The position numbers were made by a program, and so were the translations under genes. The notes below the pieces were generated by a model. That model ran no database searches, was not told where the DNA came from, and worked only from the letters and a program-made list of their open reading frames with translations. From NCBI RefSeq assembly GCF_900091505.1, contig NZ_LT607409.1:6386001-6450000 (forward strand): a stretch of 64,000 bases of DNA, written 5' to 3'. Of the stretch, positions 8,550 through 18,877 are shown in pieces. The stretch is from Micromonospora chokoriensis. Lineage in GTDB: Bacteria; Actinomycetota; Actinomycetes; Mycobacteriales; Micromonosporaceae. The number at the start of each line of letters is the position of its first letter. The first letter of the stretch is position 1.

Positions 8550-10115
8550 ATGGCATTACGACTCGCCGACGGCACCGCCTGGTCCGAGGTCCTGGCCCGC
8601 GCGGTGGCCGCCACACCAGAGGCGTTCGGCGCCGAGGTGGACGGTGTGACCACTCTGCACAACCTGATCGAGGGCGAGTGGCGGGCGGACGGCCAGCCCG
8701 CCCCGGTCCGCACCCCGGTGGACAACACGGTCGTCATCAACCTGCCCCGACTCGACGCCGACACCGCCCGCGCCGCGGTCGCCCACGCCGCCGCCGCACA
8801 CCGGGAGTGGGCACTGACCCCGCTCGCCGACCGTAAGGCCCGCGTCCGCGAGGCGCTGGCATCACTCACCGCCCACCGCGACCTGCTCGCCATGCTGCTG
8901 GTCTGGGAGATCGGCAAGCCCTGGCGGCTGGCCTGCGCCGACGTGGACCGGGCGCTCGACGGCGTCCGGTGGTACGCGGGCGAGATCGACCGGATGCTCG
9001 CCGACGGCCGCGAGCCGCTACCCGGCCCGGTCAGCAACATCGCGTCCTGGAACTACCCGATGAGCGTCCTGGTGCACGCCGAGCTGGTGCAGCTGCTGGC
9101 CGGCAACGCCGTCATCGCCAAGACCCCGTCCCAGGGCGGCGCGGTCTGTCTGACCGTCGCGCACGCGTTGCTGCGCCGCGCCGGCCTGCCCGCCACCCTC
9201 GTCAGCGGCGGTGGCGAGGAACTGTCCGAGGTGCTGGTCCGGGCACCCGAGATCGGCGCCGTCGCCTTCGTCGGCGGCCGTTCCAACGGCGGCAAGGTCG
9301 CCGCCGCGCTGCTCGACAGCGACAAGCGGCACTTCATCGAGCAGGAGGGCCTCAACGCCTGGGGCATCTGGAACTTCTCCCAGTGGGACGTCCTCGCCGC
9401 CCACCTCAGGAAGGGCTTCGAGTACGGCAAGCAGCGCTGCACCGCGTACCCCCGCTTCGTCGTGCAGCGCGACCTCGTCGACGAGTTCCTCGACATGTAC
9501 CTGCCGGTCGTCCGCTCGGTCCGATTCGGCCACCCGCTCGCCGTCGGCGACGACTGGGCGGCCGGCGACCCGTTGCCCGGGCTGGACTTCGGGCCACTGA
9601 TCAGCGCGGCCAAGGCCGACGAGCTGCACCGCAAGGTCGACGAGGCGGTACGCGGCGGCGCGGTGCCCCTGTACCGGGGCAAGCTCACCGGCGCGCCGTT
9701 CCTGCCCGGGCAGGACACCTCGGCGTACGTGGCGCCGTCGGTGCTGCTCGCCCCGCCCGGCCGGTCCCGGTTGATGCACGCCGAGCCGTTCGGGCCGGTC
9801 GACACGGTCGTCGTGGTGGACACCACCGACGAACTGCTGGCCGCGATGAACGCCTCCAACGGGGCGCTGGTCGCGTCGCTGGCCTGCGACGACACCGAGG
9901 AGGCCGGCAAGCTCGCCGTGGACCTGCAGGCCTTCAAGGTGGGCATCAACAAGCCACGGTCCCGGGGCGACCGGGACGAACCGTTCGGCGGTCGGGGCGC
10001 CTCCTGGAAGGGCGCGTTCGTCGGCGGCGACCTCCTCGTCCAGGCCGTGACCGTCGGCGGAGGCGATCGGCTCTACGGCAACTTCCCCGAGTACAGCAGC
10101 TACCCCGCCACCTGA
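8550..10115 (+). CDS. Aldehyde dehydrogenase family protein
   Basis: A 521-residue NAD(P)-dependent aldehyde dehydrogenase, cytoplasmic. Landmarks: SNIASWNYPMSVLVHAELVQ and NAVIAKTPSQGG for the cofactor pocket (W-N-x-P and K-x-P-S), VAFVGGRSNGGKVAA as the nucleotide loop, FIEQEGLNAWG in place of the usual ELGG stretch with the general-base Glu, and YGKQRCTAYPRFVV with the catalytic Cys. The EQEGLN variant and the long N-terminus set it apart from betaine or succinate semialdehyde dehydrogenases, so the substrate is open. A strong GAGGAG ribosome-binding site precedes ATG 8550. It stands alone unless the short upstream frame is real. Family assignment is firm, substrate unknown. Confidence 0.88.
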   Translation: MALRLADGTAWSEVLARAVAATPEAFGAEVDGVTTLHNLIEGEWRADGQPAPVRTPVDNTVVINLPRLDADTARAAVAHAAAAHREWALTPLADRKARVREALASLTAHRDLLAMLLVWEIGKPWRLACADVDRALDGVRWYAGEIDRMLADGREPLPGPVSNIASWNYPMSVLVHAELVQLLAGNAVIAKTPSQGGAVCLTVAHALLRRAGLPATLVSGGGEELSEVLVRAPEIGAVAFVGGRSNGGKVAAALLDSDKRHFIEQEGLNAWGIWNFSQWDVLAAHLRKGFEYGKQRCTAYPRFVVQRDLVDEFLDMYLPVVRSVRFGHPLAVGDDWAAGDPLPGLDFGPLISAAKADELHRKVDEAVRGGAVPLYRGKLTGAPFLPGQDTSAYVAPSVLLAPPGRSRLMHAEPFGPVDTVVVVDTTDELLAAMNASNGALVASLACDDTEEAGKLAVDLQAFKVGINKPRSRGDRDEPFGGRGASWKGAFVGGDLLVQAVTVGGGDRLYGNFPEYSSYPAT

Positions 10116-10129
10116 GGCGAGGCGCGGAT

Positions 10130-10166
10130 GGGCCCCTGCTATGCCCGTGGCGTCAGCAGGGAGCCC
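10130..10166. terminator. Hairpin between convergent genes, overlapping a stop codon
   Basis: GGGCCCCTGCT (10130-10140) pairs with AGCAGGGAGCCC (10155-10166) with one bulged base, making an 11-bp stem. It sits between the aldehyde dehydrogenase and the convergent ACT-GNAT gene and includes the last residues and stop of the latter. The GC-rich arm resembles repeated intergenic palindromes of Micromonospora; that likeness is from memory. Confidence 0.55.
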
Positions 10167-11203
10167 TTCCTCTGCGGGGTCAGCGGGACGGTCACGGTGA
10201 GCAACGCGCCGTCGCGTTCGGTCGAGTCGGGCCGACCCAACCGGCGCAGGGTACGCAGCATCGGGGTGTTCTCGGCCTGGACGTGCAGCACCAGCGCCGC
10301 GTACCCGGCCGTGTCGGCGTGCGTGACCAACCGGCGCAGCAACGCCGTGCCGAGCCCACGCCGCTGCCAGTCGTCGCGCACCAGCAGCGCCGCCTCGGCC
10401 TCGTCACCCTCACCGAGCAGGCTCGCCATGGCGACCACCGACTCGGCCGCACCGTCCGAGCCGGTGGCCACCACGACCAGAGTCAGCCCTCGACTCGGCT
10501 CCAGCAACCGACGCAACCGGTCCGGCCGCGGCAGCGCCGCCCCACCCAGGTATCGCCGGTGCCGGCTGCCCGGTGAACACCGCTCGTGCAGCTCCCGTAC
10601 GCCGGGCAGGTCGTCGGCGCAGGCCGGGCGCACGGCCACCTCGACACCGTCGGGCAGCACCAGGGTGACCTGCTCGGCGGCCCGACGGACCACCGTGGCG
10701 GCCAGCTCGACCAGGGCCTGCGCCCGGGCGTACTCCGCCGGGGTGAAGTCGGGCGCGGCCCGGCGCAGCGCGAACGAGCCGCCCGCCGGGTCCGCCAACG
10801 CCATGCTCGCGCCGACGATCCCCCGTTCGACGCCGACCGATGCCGGACGCCAACTGACCGAGTCGGCGCCGAGCAGCGCCCGCAGCGCCTCGCCGGTCGC
10901 GTCCGGGTCACGCACCAGTCGGTTGGCCAGCCCGAGCACCCGGGTAGGCTGGTCGGCCAGGCCACGCGCCTCGCTGCGCGCCACCCAGCAGTCCCGGCCC
11001 CGACCCCGCTCGACGGCGGCGACCAGCTCGGCCTCGTCGAGCGCGTCCGGCGCGTCGACGAGGAAGTCGTCCACCGCGCCCTGTTCGGTGGGCTGCACCT
11101 GCACGGTGAGGATGTTGACCCCGCGCAACGCGAGGCTGGCCGTGAGCACCGACAGGTAACCCGGCCGGTCGTCCACTGTCGCTCGGATCCGCCACAACGT
11201 CAT
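10139..11203 (-). CDS. ACT-GNAT fusion, probable amino-acid-regulated protein lysine acetyltransferase
   Basis: A 354-residue protein. Residues 1-70 form an ACT domain (RIRATVDDRPGYLSVLTASL, then GVNILTVQVQ) expected to bind an amino acid. The C-terminal 170 residues are a GNAT domain with VRDDWQRRGLGTALLRRLV (acetyl-CoA loop) and NTPMLRTLRRLG. Established knowledge: the Micromonospora aurantiaca enzyme MaKat has this ACT-GNAT layout, acetylates acetyl-CoA synthetase and responds to amino acids; this gene is a likely homologue by architecture and taxon. A GGGGAGAGGAG site precedes ATG 11203. A second ACT protein lies 89 bases upstream on the same strand, possibly co-transcribed. The last residues run into a palindromic element. 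Confidence 0.8.
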   Translation of the reverse strand: MTLWRIRATVDDRPGYLSVLTASLALRGVNILTVQVQPTEQGAVDDFLVDAPDALDEAELVAAVERGRGRDCWVARSEARGLADQPTRVLGLANRLVRDPDATGEALRALLGADSVSWRPASVGVERGIVGASMALADPAGGSFALRRAAPDFTPAEYARAQALVELAATVVRRAAEQVTLVLPDGVEVAVRPACADDLPGVRELHERCSPGSRHRRYLGGAALPRPDRLRRLLEPSRGLTLVVVATGSDGAAESVVAMASLLGEGDEAEAALLVRDDWQRRGLGTALLRRLVTHADTAGYAALVLHVQAENTPMLRTLRRLGRPDSTERDGALLTVTVPLTPQRKGSLLTPRA

Positions 11204-11292
11204 GGTTGGCTCCTCTCCCCGGTACGAGCCTCACCCCCGCCTGTTGCCGCGCGGTTGCCCGGCGGTGTCGAGCCGGGAACTCCTCGGGCCGT

Positions 11293-11994
11293 TCAGGGGC
11301 CGGCGACCACCGGGGGCGCCCCGACCAGGTCGAGCCGGTCACCGAGGATGACCGTGCTGGCCCGGACGAGCTGCGTGAGCCGGTCCACCTCGGTGCTGTG
11401 GAACGCGGCGGCGGAGAGGGTCTCGGTGCGTTCGCGGGCCACGACCAGCACCAGTCCCGCCCGGCCGAACGGCGCGATTGCGTGGTGGGTGCCGTCGGGC
11501 GTGGTCATCGACCGACCGCGCAGCGGGGTCACCTCCGGCAACCGCAACGGCACCGGGGTACGCCAGCTCGCGTGCCCCACCGTCGCCCCGCCACCGCCGG
11601 TCCGCGAGGCCCAGTCGACGGGCACCACGGCGGCGACGGCCCAGTCGGCTGCCAGCAGCCCGGGCACGGCGTCGACCAGGGTCGCGAGCCCGTCGGCGGG
11701 GTTGGCCGCGACCTGCGCCAGCAGCTCCGCGTCCTGGCCGGTGGTGGTGGGCGCGCCGATCGCCCGCCACACACCGTCCACCCGCACCCCGGGAATCGCC
11801 GCCAGGCCGGCCAGCAGTCGCTCCACCCGGGCCGCGCCCGGCCAGACCACCGTGAAGTCGTCCACCGCGCGCCCGCCGAGACGTTCGAGGACCACCACCT
11901 GGACGATGTCCGCGCCGGAGACGCCCAACGTGCGGGCGACCTGGCCGAGCGTGCCCGGACGGTCCGGCAGGGTGACCCGAACTCGCAGCAACAT
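11293..11994 (-). CDS. ACT-domain regulatory protein
   Basis: A 233-residue protein whose first 75 residues form an ACT domain: RVRVTLPDRPGTLGQVARTL then GADIVQVVVLERLGGRAVDDF. The rest (about 90-233) has no motif I recognise firmly; the alternating strands and the end GRAGLVLVVARERTETLSAA, TEVDRLTQLVRAST resemble a GAF-like fold, which is a guess. It resembles the ACT half of the neighbouring ACT-GNAT gene, so the two may sense related amino acids. ATG 11994 is chosen because homology begins at once; the frame extends upstream without homology and through a hairpin. A CCGAGCGGAGGGAC stretch just before the ATG can act as the ribosome-binding site. Confidence 0.72.
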   Translation of the reverse strand: MLLRVRVTLPDRPGTLGQVARTLGVSGADIVQVVVLERLGGRAVDDFTVVWPGAARVERLLAGLAAIPGVRVDGVWRAIGAPTTTGQDAELLAQVAANPADGLATLVDAVPGLLAADWAVAAVVPVDWASRTGGGGATVGHASWRTPVPLRLPEVTPLRGRSMTTPDGTHHAIAPFGRAGLVLVVARERTETLSAAAFHSTEVDRLTQLVRASTVILGDRLDLVGAPPVVAGP

Positions 11995-12015
11995 GTCTGT
12001 CCCTCCGCTCGGCGG

Positions 12016-12053
12016 GCCGGCCGAAAGACGGCCGGCAGGCTGGACCCAGCCTG
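12016..12053 (-). terminator. Two adjoining hairpins upstream of the ACT gene
   Basis: GCCGGCCG (12016-12023) pairs with CGGCCGGC (12029-12036) across AAAGA, and CAGGCTGG (12036-12043) pairs with CCAGCCTG (12046-12053). They lie between the decarboxylase stop and the ACT-gene start on the same strand and could terminate the first or form a leader structure for the second. The two stems share base 12036 and could be alternatives. Confidence 0.4.
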
Positions 12054-12141
12054 GTCGTTGACCATTTCGTCCCTGTTGCAGGGCCATGTCCCGAGCGGAA
12101 ATTTCGGCGGCTGGTTACGGGGCGGGGCCGGACGGCGACGC

Positions 12142-13865
12142 TCAGGGCAACCCGCCCAGCGGCAGGACCGGCGTGGAGGCGAGCTGCGCGTGGTAGTCCG
12201 CGGCAGAGGTCTCCCGACCCCACTGCGGCATGCCGGTGGGCAGGTCCAGCGGGTCGGTCTCCACCTCGATGACTGTCAACTGGGCCGGAGGGCCGTCGAT
12301 GCCGGCCAGGATGGCGGCGAGTTCGCCCTCGGTACGGGCGACGTGGGCGGTGAAGCCCTTGTCCCGCCCGAACACCGCCGGCAGTTCGGTGTACCGCCAG
12401 TTGTCGATGTCGTTGTACGGCTGGTGCCGCCCGTCGACAGCCCGTTCGACGGTGTAGCCGCCGTTGTTGACCACGATGATGATCGGACGTTGGTTCGTGG
12501 CGAGCATCCGGCTGATCTCCTGCACTGTCAGTTGCAGCGATCCGTCGCCGGTCACCAGCACCGTCCGCCGATCCGGTGCCGCCACCCCGGCTCCGAAGGC
12601 GGCCGGGGTGGCGTAGCCGATCGAGCCCCAGATGGGCGGCCACACGACCGTGACGTCGGCGGGCAGGCGCATCGTCGCCGCGCCGAAGGACGGGGTGCCG
12701 GTCTCCGGGACGAAGATGTCCCCCTCGCGCAGCATCCGCTGGATCGCCGGCCAGAGCCGTTCCTGCCGGATCGGCTCGTCGCTCGACGGGTCGAGTGCGG
12801 GCGGCTCGGCGGCCAGCAGCGCCGCACGTGACCACTCCGCCGTACGGTTCGGGGCGATCTCGTGCAGGCAGCGCAGCGCCGCCGGCAGGGCGACCGGGGC
12901 GAAACGCGTGCCGGCGACGACGGCGGCGTCGCGTGCAGGCTGATGACCCGGTCCACAGCGATGTCGGCGGTGAACAGGCCGTCCCAGTCGAAGAACGTGG
13001 TCCCGACGCAGACGAGGGCGTCCGCGCCCTCCACCACCGCACGGACCTCGTCGACGCTGTCACCGCCGTTGTAGGCGCCCACGTAGTGGGGGTCGGACTC
13101 GTCGAGCAGCCCCCGTCCCAGCGACTGCGCGGCGACCGGCCAGTTCCGTTCGGTCGCCAGGGCGGTGACGGCGGCGCCGAGGTGGAAGCGGATCGGCAGG
13201 TTCCCCACGAGCATGGCGGGCCGCTCGGCGCCGGCGAGCAGCCGCCGGGCGGCGCTGGCGAAGGCGTCGAGCTGCCCGGGCGAGACGACCGGCTCGGGGC
13301 GGGCGAACTGTCGCGCCGGCTCGGCGACCTCGGCGTGGGCCACGTCGCCGGGCATCCGGACGTAGACCGGACGCTGCTGCGACCAGCACTCGGTGAGCAC
13401 CCGGTCGACCTCCACCAGGGCGTTCTGCGGGGTCAGCGACGTCTGGGCGACGGTCACCTCGCGCGCCACCCGTACCCAGTGCTCGAAGTCGCCGTCGGCG
13501 AGCGAGTGGTGCATGGAGGTGCGCTGCCGCATGATCTCCTCGGTCGGACCGCCGACGATCGAGACGATCGGCACAGACTCCGCCATGGCCCCGGCCAGCG
13601 CGTTGACAGCCGACAGCTCACCGGGACCGAACGTGGTGAGGATCGCGGCCACGCCGCCGAGGCGGGCGTATCCGTCGGCGCTGTAGCCGGCGTTGAGCTC
13701 GTTGCAACTGCCGACCCACTCGATCCCGTCGAACGCCTCGATCTGGTCGAGGAAATCCATGTTGTAGTCCCCGGGCAACCCGAACACATGGCGCACCCCG
13801 AGGTCGTAGAGCCGGCTGAGCAACAGCTCGCCGACAGTCGTGGTGCCCCTGCTCGACGTCGCCAC
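12142..13865 (-). pseudogene. 2-keto acid decarboxylase (PDC/IPDC type) with a one-base frameshift
   Basis: Thiamine-diphosphate enzyme that decarboxylates pyruvate-like or indolepyruvate-like keto acids. From GTG 13865 (GGAGGT upstream) the frame gives GLPGDYNMDFLD, SCNELNAGYSADGYARL with the activating Glu, and SMHHSLADGDF with the His pair of the PDC group. At about 12931-12935, after VDRVISLHA, the protein switches to Arg/Pro-rich junk, while another frame continues the family with DAAVVAGTRFAPVALPA, later PIWGSIGYATPAAFGAG and VTGDGSLQLTVQEI...VVNNGGYTVE, the ThDP motif, down to 12142. One missing base in the run read as CTGCACGCGAC would explain it. Otherwise full length (about 575 residues). 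Either a recent pseudogene or a sequencing error. Confidence 0.85.
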
Positions 13866-14009
13866 GATTGACCTCCATCGCTCCGAAGACCGTCTCCACT
13901 GCCCGCCCTCAAGACGATATCCAGGGGATTGTCGGAAAGGTGGGGATTGTGGGCGTTGGTGGTTCGACCTGACCTTGACAACATGAACGGCCTGCCATCA
14001 ACTAGTCGG

Positions 14010-15088
14010 ATGAGCGATCCGGCCGTCGATGTGTCCCGGCCGGAGGCCGATCCCCCCTCCCCCGCCGGGCTGTCCCTGGACCGACTCCGTGACTACCTGG
14101 CGGAGCACCGTCCCGAGCTGGCCGTCGAGCCGCTGCGGGCCCACCTGATCGCAGGCGGCAAGTCCAACCTCACCTACCTGCTGCGCCTCGGCGACCGCGA
14201 GGTCGTGCTGCGCCGTCCCCCGCTGGGGCACGTGCTGGCCACCGCGCACGACATGGCCCGCGAGTTCCGGGTCATCTCGGCGCTGGCCCCCACCGAGGTG
14301 CCGGTCCCCGGCGCGCTGCTGCTCTGCGCCGACCCGGAGGTGATCGGGGCGCCGTTCTACCTGATGGAACGGGTGCCCGGCGAGGTGTTCCGCACCCGCG
14401 CCCAGACCGACCCGCTGGGCGACGAGAGCCGCCGGGCCCTCGCCATGGCGATGATGGACACCCTCGCCGCGCTGCACAGCGTCGAGCCGTCCGCTGTCGG
14501 GTTGAGCGACTTCGGCCGCCCGGAGGGCTACCTGGCGCGGCAGGTCCGCCGCTGGGCCGGGCAGCTCGACCGCTCCCGCAGCCGCCCCCTGCCCGGCATC
14601 GACGAGCTGCGGGACCTGCTCGCGGCGACCGCCCCGGAGGGCGCGAACGCCGGCCGGATCGTGCACGGCGACTACCGGCTGGACAACCTCCTCGCCTCGG
14701 CCGACCCGGTGGCCGTGCACGCGGTGCTCGACTGGGAGATGGCCACCCTCGGCGACCCCCTCGCCGACCTGGGGCTGTTGCTGACCTACTGGGACGTGCT
14801 GGGCGGCAGCGAGACCGCCGAGGGCAACCCGGTCGCCGACGGGCTCGGGCCACGCGCCGGCTTCCCCACCGGCACCGAACTGATCGACAGGTACGCCGGG
14901 CGCAGCGACGTCGACGTCGGCCCACTGCACTGGCACGTGGCGTTGGGCTGTTTCAAACTCGCGGTCATCTGCGAGGGCATCCACTACCGGCACACGCTCG
15001 GGCAGACGCTCGGCGAGGGCTTCGACCGGATCGGCGAAATGGTGGCACCGCTGGTCGCGCACGGGCTGACCGCCGCCAGGGAGCGGTG

Positions 15089-15089
<1 letters not shown>
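14010..15089 (+). CDS. Aminoglycoside-phosphotransferase-fold kinase, ACAD10/11 N-terminal type
   Basis: A 359-residue APH-family kinase. Motifs: IAGGKSNLTYLLRLGDREVVLRR (nucleotide loop), YLMERVPGEV, IVHGDYRLDNLLA (Brenner motif with catalytic Asp), VLDWEMATLGDPLADLG (metal-binding D) and VICEGIHYRH. This is the pattern of the kinase half of ACAD10/ACAD11, and the next gene, overlapping by one base, is the acyl-CoA dehydrogenase half. Established for mammals: ACAD10/11 phosphorylate 4-hydroxyacyl-CoAs so that elimination can follow; I infer the same two-step job here. Start: TTGACA at 13975-13980 is a possible -35, and ATG 14010 has no ribosome-binding site, as in leaderless genes; ATG 13983 is the alternative. 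Confidence 0.85.
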
Positions 15090-16300
<1,211 letters not shown>

Positions 16301-16304
16301 CCGG

Positions 16305-16325
16305 CCCCCACCCGGGCGGTGGGGG
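16305..16325. terminator. Bidirectional hairpin between acyl-CoA dehydrogenase and cebR
   Basis: CCCCCACC (16305-16312) and GGTGGGGG (16318-16325) form a perfect 8-bp stem with a 5-base loop, filling the gap between two convergent stop codons. No T-tract. Confidence 0.65.
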
Positions 16326-17372
16326 TCAGGCGGAGGCCCGGTGGACCAGCTGGGTGTCCAGGAGGATGTGCGAGGTGGGTAGCTCCTCGCCGCGGATCCG
16401 GGCGACCAGCAGACGTGCCATCTGCCGGCCCATCTCCTCCACCGGCTGGAAGACGGTGGTCAGCGGCGGGTCCGCCTGCAGGGCGATCGTCGCGTCGTCG
16501 AAGCCGATCACCGCGACGTCCTCGGGCACGCGCCGGCCGGCCTCGCGCAGGGTCCGCAGCGCGCCGAACGCCATCAGGTCGGACGCGACGAAGACCGCGT
16601 CCAGGTCCGGGCAGACGTCCAGCAGTCGGCGCATGCAGGCCGTGCCGCTGCCCTCGCTGAAGTCCCCGTACGCGATCAGGTCCGGGTTGACCCCGACCCC
16701 GGTGGCCTTCACCGCCTCGGTGTAGCCGGCCAGGCGGGCCAGGCCGGCACCCATGTCCTGCGGGCCGGCGATGGTGGCGATGCGCCGTCGCCCCAGCCCG
16801 GTGAGGTATTCGACCGCCTGCCGGGCCCCGCCAACGTTGTCCACGTCGACGAACCACGCCGGTTGTGCGCCCGGCTGCAACATCCGGGCGGGCCGACCAC
16901 CGAGCACGGCGGGCAGTCCACGCTCCTCCAGCAACGTCGGCAGCGGGTCGGAGTCGTGCAGCGACAGCAGCAGTACGCCGTCGACGTGCTGGTTGGTCAG
17001 GTGGTGCTCGACCCGCTCCCGCTCCACCGGCGACTGCGCCATGGCCAGCCAGAGCTGCATCGGCGTCTCCAGCAGCCCGGAGCTGATCCCCCGCACGATC
17101 GAGGCGAAGAACGGTTCGGTGAAGACCCGCTCACCGGACTCGGACACCACCAGCGCGACGGAGTCGGTGCGCTGGGTGACGAGCGCGCGGGCGGCCCGGT
17201 TCGGCACGTACCCCAGCTCGGCGATGGCCTGTTGGACCGCGGCCCGGGCCTCCGGGCTGACCTGGGGCGAGCCGTTGACGACGCGGGAGACCGTGCCCCG
17301 GCCGACGCCGGCACGCGCCGCGACCGCGTCGAGGGTCGGGCGCCCGAGCGACCGGGTGCGCTGCGTTGTCAT
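16326..17372 (-). CDS. cebR: LacI-family cellobiose repressor CebR
   Basis: A 348-residue LacI/GalR repressor. The N-terminal helix-turn-helix reads RPTLDAVAARAGVGRGTVSRVVNG with the hinge YVPNRAARALVTQR; the remainder is a periplasmic-binding-protein-like effector domain (TDSVALVVSESGERVF, DAVFVASDLMAFGALRTL, VIGFDDATIALQADPPL). It is the last gene of the cellobiose transport/beta-glucosidase group, as expected for CebR, which is released from its operator by cellobiose. GGAGGAG precedes ATG 17372. Operators of the CebR type are visible upstream of cebE (two) and of the GH9 gene (one). An 83-base gap with a hairpin separates it from bglC. Confidence 0.92.
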   Translation of the reverse strand: MTTQRTRSLGRPTLDAVAARAGVGRGTVSRVVNGSPQVSPEARAAVQQAIAELGYVPNRAARALVTQRTDSVALVVSESGERVFTEPFFASIVRGISSGLLETPMQLWLAMAQSPVERERVEHHLTNQHVDGVLLLSLHDSDPLPTLLEERGLPAVLGGRPARMLQPGAQPAWFVDVDNVGGARQAVEYLTGLGRRRIATIAGPQDMGAGLARLAGYTEAVKATGVGVNPDLIAYGDFSEGSGTACMRRLLDVCPDLDAVFVASDLMAFGALRTLREAGRRVPEDVAVIGFDDATIALQADPPLTTVFQPVEEMGRQMARLLVARIRGEELPTSHILLDTQLVHRASA

Positions 17373-17400
17373 GGTGTGCTCCTCCGACGGCGGGCGGACC

Positions 17401-17428
17401 CGGCGCCACCTGCGGGAGGTGGACGCCG
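17401..17428 (-). other. Hairpin in the bglC-cebR gap
   Basis: An 11-bp stem with one bulge (arms CGGCGTCCACCT and AGGTGGCGCCG on the minus strand) between the bglC stop and the cebR ribosome-binding site. It could reduce read-through so that less repressor than transporter is made, or protect the upstream mRNA 3' end. Inference from position only. Confidence 0.4.
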
Positions 17429-17455
17429 GGACCCGTCCTGATGGCTGGCCCGAGC

Positions 17456-18877
17456 CTATTGTGCGGCCAGACCGTTGCGCCGGATCACCGAGGCGTACCA
17501 CTTGGCGCTGGACTTGGGGATGCGAACCTGGCTGTCGTAGTCGACGTGGATCATGCCGAACCGCTTGGTGTAACCCCAGGCCCACTCGAAATTATCCATC
17601 AACGACCAGGCGAAGTATCCCCGCAGAGGCACTCCGTCGTCGATCGCTTCGTGCGCGGCGCGCAGGTGCGCGTCGAAGTAGGCCAGCCGGTCGACGTCGT
17701 CGACCTCCCCGTCGACCACCGAGTCGACGAACGCGGAGCCGTTCTCGGTGACGTACAGCGGCAGGTCGGTGTAGCCGTGCACCCGACGCAGGGTCTCGCG
17801 CAGGCCCGGGGCGTCGATCTCCCACCCCATGTCGGTGACCGGGACGCCCCGGGTGACGAACCGGACGTCCTCGCTGCCCGGCCAGCACGACGGGGACGGG
17901 TCGACCGGGTCGCCCTCGACCGCCGCGGCCACCACGTGCCGGCTGTAGTAGTTGACCCCGACCAGGTCCAGCGGCGCGGAGATGGTCGCCAGGTCGCCGT
18001 CCCGCACGTGGTCGAAGTCGGTCACCGTGGCGAGGTCGGCCACCAGGTCCTCCGGGTACGACCCGCGCAGCAGCGGGTCCAGGAAGAACCGGTTGGCCAG
18101 CCCGTCGATGCGCCGCGCCGCGTCCACGTCGGCGGGGGCGTCGGTGGCCGGGTCGACCGGGTAGAGGTTGACCGTCACGCCGACCTCGGCGGCCGGACGG
18201 GCCGCCCGCAACGCCTGCACGGCCAGGCCGTGACCGAGCATCAGGTGGTGCCCGGCACGAACCGCGTCCGCCCCGTCGGTGCGGCCCGGCGCGTGCACGC
18301 CGGACCCGTAGCCGAGGAACGCCGAGCACCACGGCTCGTTCAGCGTGGTCCAGTAGCGCACCCGGTCACCGAGCGCGTCGGCCATCAGGGTGGTGTAGTC
18401 GGCGAAGCGGGCCGCGGTGTCCCGGGCCGGCCAGCCGCCGGCGTCCTCCAGCGGCTGCGGCAGGTCCCAGTGGTAGAGGGTCAGCCACGGCTCGATGCCG
18501 TTGGCCAGCAGCTCGTCGACGAGTCGCCGGTAGAAGTCCAACCCCTTCGGGTTGGCCGCGCCGACGCCGCCGGGCTGCACCCGGGACCAGGAGACCGAGA
18601 AACGGTACGACTTGAGGCCCAACTCGGCCATCAGCGCGACGTCGCCGCCGAGCCGGTGGTAGTGGTCGCACGCGACGTCGCCGGTGTGCCCGGCGACGAC
18701 GCGACCGTCGGTGTGGCTGAAGGTGTCCCAGATCGACGGGGTACGGCCGTCCTCGGCCGCCGCCCCCTCGATCTGGTATGCCGCGGTCGCGGCTCCCCAC
18801 AGGAATCCGGGTGGGAAGGTCAGCCCGGTGCGTTCGTCGAGGACGTCGACGGCGGGCGGGCTGGCGGGGTTGCTCAC
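17456..18877 (-). CDS. bglC: GH1 beta-glucosidase BglC
   Basis: A 473-residue cytoplasmic family 1 beta-glucosidase that splits imported cellobiose and short cello-oligosaccharides to glucose. FPPGFLWGAATAAYQIEGA is the N-terminal signature, TLNEPWC holds the acid/base Glu (about E181) and LYVTENGSAFVD the nucleophile (about E378); the end DNFEWAWGYTKRFGMIHVD is the typical aglycone-side loop. No signal peptide. GTG 18877 overlaps the cebG stop by four bases (GTGA), so it is translated with the permease. The frame stays open upstream into cebG, but homology starts here. Same gene order as the Streptomyces cebEFG-bglC locus. Confidence 0.95.
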   Translation of the reverse strand: MSNPASPPAVDVLDERTGLTFPPGFLWGAATAAYQIEGAAAEDGRTPSIWDTFSHTDGRVVAGHTGDVACDHYHRLGGDVALMAELGLKSYRFSVSWSRVQPGGVGAANPKGLDFYRRLVDELLANGIEPWLTLYHWDLPQPLEDAGGWPARDTAARFADYTTLMADALGDRVRYWTTLNEPWCSAFLGYGSGVHAPGRTDGADAVRAGHHLMLGHGLAVQALRAARPAAEVGVTVNLYPVDPATDAPADVDAARRIDGLANRFFLDPLLRGSYPEDLVADLATVTDFDHVRDGDLATISAPLDLVGVNYYSRHVVAAAVEGDPVDPSPSCWPGSEDVRFVTRGVPVTDMGWEIDAPGLRETLRRVHGYTDLPLYVTENGSAFVDSVVDGEVDDVDRLAYFDAHLRAAHEAIDDGVPLRGYFAWSLMDNFEWAWGYTKRFGMIHVDYDSQVRIPKSSAKWYASVIRRNGLAAQ

